NCBI RefSeq assembly: GCF_036850765.1
Contig: NC_089495.1
Span: 25,636,875-25,700,874, forward strand
Source of the DNA: Saccopteryx bilineata
Taxonomy: Eukaryota > Chordata > Mammalia > Chiroptera > Emballonuridae
Reading direction: 5' to 3'
Length of the DNA: 64,000 nt
Numbering within the stretch: the stretch's first letter is position 1; each line of letters starts with the position of its first letter. A program made the translations under genes and the position numbers. Below are positions 59,936 to 64,000 of this stretch, piece by piece. Below the pieces are notes generated by a model. The model had not been told where the DNA came from and did not search any database. It was given only the letters and a program-made list of their open reading frames with translations.

Positions 59936-60749
59936 GAGAGGGAAGAAGGAAGAAAAAAAAGAAATAAAAGAAAGACAAACTCCAGCAGATTAAGCACTCA
60001 CACACATCTAATTTCATTCCCTCATGAAATACCTTTAAAGTGAGAGTAAAAGAATTATTCTAAAAAGATACTAACCCGTAAGAACTAGGAGAATGGAATT
60101 GGGCAGAAAAGTAACAAAATGTCAGAGAATTGAAGGCAGATGGAAAAGTAGTAAATCACTTAACATATTTTAAGAAAATAATAATAAGGCAGCAGCAGGA
60201 TGAGCTGGGATCAGTCTATGTTATACTGCAAAGCCCTGAAGGCTCAGAGGCCCCAGTCACTCCCAGAAGTTGGGGAAAGGGCAGTAAAAAAAAATTCATA
60301 GGGAGCCTGCTACGAAGCACTCAGATACTCAAATTTCTTTCTCTTCTCCTCATGACCAGAGGTTTATTCCCCAGACAGATAAAACACAAGATCTTTGACC
60401 TAGAGAACACGAGGCAAAGTTGAGGGCAGTGGTGTAGTGCTATAAACAGAAGGATTCTGTGAGCACAGCAATAGCAGATATTGCGACCCTCTTGCTCTGT
60501 TTCTGTGATTCATTCTCCCAGTGCTGGTAGCCCGGCCTCACAATCCAGGCAGGAAAATGAACGCTCCTCCTCTGGGAAATGCGATATGTCCAAGAGGACA
60601 TAACTCACATATTCCGTAAGTAAACCACCCAGCCAGATCACTCTATAATGAAGCTCATAGCCAATATGCCCCACAAGTACTAAGAGCTGCCAATCAAACC
60701 ATCCTAATATGAGCAGGTTACCAAGATTACAAATCATCTGAGAAAAGTT

Positions 60750-61400
60750 AGCAAAATTAAAACTAGAGGTAAGGCAAGAAGAAAATTTTAGAAAGCTTCA
60801 AAGAGAGAGAGAGAGAGAAGATCAATGGGGGAAAAAAATCAGGTGCCAGCAAAGAAAATATTAGCAAAAGAAATGGGATCTTAAAAATTATATATATAAC
60901 AGAGAAATGAAAGAATTAACAGAAGGGTTGAAAGACAAAGCTGAGATACACTCCATAAATTAGAAGAAAAAGATAAAGAAATGGAAAAAGCATGTGAATA
61001 TTGGACCACCTGATTGGTTATTGTCTCAGAAGACCAATAGACAAATATTAAGGGTTGCAAATAAGAAAGTAGAAAGAAATATCCAAGGAAATAACTTTTA
61101 AAGGTATGAATTTCCCTCAAATTGAAGGACCTAAACTTCAGATAGACAGGGCCCACCACGAGCTCAGAGCAGCACAGTCTCTTGCCAAAGTACATTTTTA
61201 TGAAATTTCAGAACATAGGGAAGAGATTCTACCACCTCCCTGAGAGAAAAGTCCAATCTTTCGGATAGTTTTAGATTTCTTGACAGTAACACTGAAAGTG
61301 AAAAAGCAGTGGTAAGATGTAGTGATAAAGGTTAACATTGGTGAGGACAACTTTAAGGAGAAAAAGGATATCTGCACAGCCTCAAAAATATCTTCCCCCA
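60750..61400 (+). repeat. L1/HAL1-like LINE fragment
   Basis: 'AAATTGAAGGACCTAAACTT', 'GATAGACAGGGCCCACCACG', 'GAAATTTCAGAACATAGGGA' and 'CTTGACAGTAACACTGAAAG' follow the ORF1-type order of old LINEs (HAL1 and relatives). It may resume at 62220-62420 ('AGAGTAGAATGAAGACATTC') beyond an inserted LINE tail. Confidence 0.6.
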
Positions 61401-61429
61401 AACATTTATGAATTATTGTGGTAGTTTTA

Positions 61430-62175
61430 ATGTATGTTCACAAACTATTTCATAGTTCTCCTTCAATCCCCCTTCCTTTCCGTGTGGGCTGGACTGAGTG
61501 ACTGGCTCAGTACAAAGGGAAAATTAGTAACCTCACAGTGGAAAAACCTATCAGACTACACCTTAGTCAAGTGGTCAAAGGCAACATCATCAGTTATGTC
61601 ATGTTGATATCATGCATCTCCTGGTATGATGGGAAGAGAAGGGCCCTTTCCCCTCTGTAGTATTATTTGCCCAAATCCAAAACCAAAGTCTTACATGAGA
61701 AAACATGAGACAAACTCTATGTAGAGACCAGTGGTCTTCAAAACTGTCAAAGTTATTAAAAATAAGGAAGGAATGAGCAACAATCACAGATGGGAGGAGA
61801 CTAAGGAGACGTGATGACTAACTACAATCTGGTCTCCCGGAATTAAACCTGGTGAAATACGACTGAAGTCTGCATTTGAGTTAATAGCCATGTACGAATG
61901 TTGAGTTCTTAGTGTTGACAACTGTGCCGTGGTTATGAAATGTTAACATTAGGGGAAGCCAGATGAAGGGGATATGGGATCTCTGTATCATACAGGGTGG
62001 AGCAAAAGCAGGTGTACAGTTGTGAGTATGCAAAACACACAGGTTACTCTTGTAATATTACTTTTTAATAATTATATTATTTTCCCATAAGAACAACTGT
62101 AAACCCACTTTTGCCTGACCTTGTATGTGTAACTCTTCTGTCAACTAAAATCATTTCAAAATTAAAAGATTTTTT
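61430..62175 (+). repeat. L1M-type 3' end, interrupted by a mariner MITE
   Basis: 'GTTATTAAAAATAAGGAAGG', 'GGAGGAGACTAAGGAGACGT', 'ATTTGAGTTAATAGCCATGT', 'CTGTGCCGTGGTTATGAAAT', 'GTTAACATTAGGGGAAGCCA' and, beyond the MITE, 'AACTCTTCTGTCAACTAAAA' follow a known mammalian LINE 3' end. Confidence 0.7.
61991..62125 (+). mobile_element. Mariner-type MITE
   Basis: The left end TACAGGGTGGAGCAAAAGCA and the reversed right end TACAAGGTCAGGCAAAAGTG form imperfect inverted termini, both continuing to 'TTACAGTTGT'-like bases. The core is AT-rich, 135 bp including terminal TA. It is nested in the LINE 3' end exactly where the LINE sequence is broken. Confidence 0.88.
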
Positions 62176-62219
62176 AAAAACAATTTTAAAAAGTCTTCGA
62201 AAGTCTCAGAAAAACTGAA

Positions 62220-62440
62220 AATAGTTGCACTCAGCTCAACCATTGGTTAAACGTTAGAGTAGAATGAAGACATTCCAGATATCCCCCAAATATCCCTTCA
62301 ACGAAAATAAGAGAGCAAGCCAGGAAAAAGAGAGAAAAGCACACAGGAAACAGAGATGTAAACACAAAAGGAAAAAGACAAAAAAGGCAATTCCCAAAAT
62401 GCTGGGGCAGGGAGACCCCAAGCTGATGTTGGTCTACAGT
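62220..62440 (+). repeat. Possible continuation of the L1/HAL1-like LINE
   Basis: 'GTTAGAGTAGAATGAAGACA' then 'TTCCAGATATCCCCCAAATA' corresponds to the segment expected after 61400 in the same LINE. Confidence 0.4.
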
Positions 62441-62458
62441 AAGTGAGAAGGCCGCAAG

Positions 62459-62796
62459 TACCATATTCCCGTGTGTAAGACGCACCTTTTTTTCTAAAAA
62501 TTGGGGGTCTAAAAACTGGGTGCATTAACAGTGGGTTGTAGTTTTTTTACTTGCATTTCCCGCCTTTTCACACTTGTTTTTGCACTCATTGTTAAAGACA
62601 GTGATTCATCATCAGACACTGATGAAGACAACCTAATGGATGGGAGTTTTGACAGTGATGAGGAGTTGTATGAATTTTATGATGAATAAAACTTGAGTTC
62701 AATAACTTTATGTAATACTTCTTTTTTCAAGTTCAAATCGCAAAATTAAGGTATGTCTTATACATGGGAGCATCATATATATGGGGAGATATAGTA
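62459..62796 (+). mobile_element. Pogo/Tigger-like MITE with transposase-tail remnant
   Basis: The left terminus is TACCATATTCCCGTGTGTAA plus GACGCACC. The reversed right terminus begins TACTATATCTCCCCAT and later has TGTATAAGACATACC. Both share a TATAAGACGCACC-like motif and lie between TA. Inside, 62597-62689 is open for 30 codons to a stop and encodes an acidic Ser/Asp/Glu tail ('DSDEELYEFYDE' at the end). Pogo-type transposases typically end in such acidic tails, so this looks like a deletion derivative retaining the last codons. A polyadenylation-like AATAAA overlaps the stop. Confidence 0.7.
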
Positions 62797-63180
62797 TATG
62801 CTGGAGTAGTGAGACACTCCGTGAGATATTTCTTCAACAAGATGACATGAGTTGAATGACTGGTATATGTGAACATCTTCAAAGAATTAAATTAGTGATA
62901 AGTACAGTACATAAAAAATAATCAAACAAGAAGATAATTATTAACTAGAGGGGAACAAAGAGCTGTACAGTCAAGGGAAACAAATGATTGTATAAAACAA
63001 GGTTCACCTCTAAATAACACTTGATAATCATAATCACATAAACACTGAATATTAAAATATAGTGTCTAAGCATGTTATTTAGCAACACTGAGTAAATTCT
63101 AAAATAATTAGCTAATTATGGAGGTGAGTGCTTCTGGAAAGAGGAAAAAATGAAAAGTAAAAACTACCCTTTTAAAATTT
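62797..63180. other. Non-coding AT-rich interval
   Basis: Nothing recognised. Confidence 0.5.
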
Positions 63181-63746
63181 TTACTATTTAAGTATAGTTA
63201 TAGACAATATTATATTAGGTTGAGGTGTGCAATATAATGATTCAATGTTTATATGCCTTATTATGTGATCATCACACTAAGTCTAGTAATCATCTGACCT
63301 TTTGAAAAAGAAAATAGCTGGAAGATTGACACTACCTCACTTCATGACTCATTATACAGCTACAGTACTCAAATATAGACATACTGATCAGTTCAGAAAT
63401 TGATTCATACAGATATTGGACAACTGATATATGAAAAAGAAGCCAAGGTAATTCAATCAGGAAAGAATAATCTTTCCAATAAATGATGTGGCTATAACTG
63501 GGTAGCCAAGTAAACAAACCTCAATTCTTAGATCACAGTACATTAACACCAATTAGATTGTAGACCTAAATATAAAGTTAAAGCTACAAAATTTGAGGGA
63601 GAAAATATTAGTGACCTTGCGTTAGACAAAACTTTCTAAGCAGATCATAAAAAAGCATAAACCATAAAAGAAAAAATTTGATGAACTAGACTTCATCAAA
63701 ATAAAAACTTTACACTTCAAAAGACACTGTTAAGAAAATAAAAGAT
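63181..63746 (+). repeat. L1 fragments (3'-type piece and ORF2 C-terminal part)
   Basis: 'TATAGACAATATTATATTAG' and 'GTTGAGGTGTGCAATATAAT' recall a LINE UTR segment. 'CTACCTCACTTCATGACTCA', 'TACAGCTACAGTACTCAAAT', 'TGATGAACTAGACTTCATCA' and 'AAAAACTTTACACTTCAAAA' follow ORF2. No open frame survives. Confidence 0.75.
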
Positions 63747-64000
63747 GCCTGACCAGGCAGTGGTACAGTGATATAGCACCAGACTAGGACCCAGATTCCA
63801 AATCCCGAAGTCACTGGCTTGAGTGGGAGCTCATCTGGCTTGAGTGCAGGCTCACCAGCTTGAGTGCAGAGTCGCTGGCTTGAGCGTGGAATCATAGATA
63901 TGACCTCATGGCTGCTGGCTTGAGCCCAAAAGTCACTGGCTTGAAGCCCATGGTCGCTGGCTTGAGCCCAAGGTCACTGGCTTGAACAAAGGGTCACTCA
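63747..64000 (+). repeat. Family C SINE, cut by window end
   Basis: Head GCCTGACCAGGCAGTGGTAC, then at least six copies of a unit like 'TCACTGGCTTGAGC'. It is inserted in L1. The 3' part lies beyond the window. Confidence 0.9.

Larger units (their letters stand above)
59025..60745. other. Non-coding interval with MIR and L2 copies
   Basis: Apart from the MIR and L2 pieces listed, no repeat or gene is recognised. 60510-60737 is open on the minus strand for 75 codons without a known domain. Confidence 0.4.

Noticed and set aside
63780..64000. Regularly spaced repeats resembling a CRISPR-like array
   Set aside because: They are internal units of the family C SINE, also present at 6121 and 4240; the host is a mammal.

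Overview
This window reads as nuclear DNA from a mammal, most probably a bat. It has low gene content, heavy interspersed-repeat load and many old mammalian repeats (MIR, L2, MaLR LTRs, a MER2-type Tigger). It also has tRNA-derived SINEs whose heads look like bat-type (Ves-like) families, young-looking DNA transposons (hAT-type MITEs with 8-bp target duplications, a Tc1 element with a DD34E catalytic triad, mariner and pogo-like MITEs) and L1 fragments. The lineage within bats is a guess; the abundance of the long GC-rich SINE would fit a horseshoe-bat-like lineage, but this was not tested.

No complete protein-coding gene is visible. Almost all open frames are short, or run through GC-rich SINEs that lack stop codons. 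Two places look like possible single exons of unrecognised genes: a terminal exon on the minus strand (59018 down to about 58575, with a strong acceptor, a stop and an AATAAA) and a 126-bp phase 1-1 exon on the plus strand (50717-50842). A moderately CpG-rich interval near 51950-52500 holds a kappaB motif directly beside a perfect ISRE and may be a promoter or enhancer.

Layout: 1-22.4 kb is ordinary intergenic or intronic sequence with MIR, L2, SINE, MaLR and ERV LTR copies and microsatellites. 22.43-24.37 kb is a Tc1 transposon split by a SINE. 25.65-26.58 kb is a SINE-flanked unique segment that runs into an 8-N gap. 26.6-43.0 kb is one large inverted repeat: two arms of about 7.87 kb around a 664-bp loop at 34467-35130. 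The arms carry the same L1 pieces, the same MaLR LTR, the same hAT MITE and the same SINEs with matching target duplications. 43.0-64 kb is single-copy sequence: L1 tails, a repeat-poor stretch, another hAT MITE, the kappaB/ISRE region, a truncated L1, a Tigger, a LINE tail with a nested mariner MITE, a pogo-like MITE, and a SINE cut by the window end.

The most notable feature is the inverted repeat. The loop is itself an inverted copy of the segment just left of the gap. The left arm differs from the right mainly by single-base changes that move it away from SINE consensus. The right arm runs without a break into the rest of its L1. The simplest reading is that 26582-35192 is a fold-back assembly artefact and that 26581 should join 35193. 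A real fold-back duplication seeded by inverted SINE heads remains possible. I did not find a convincing undescribed biological system.
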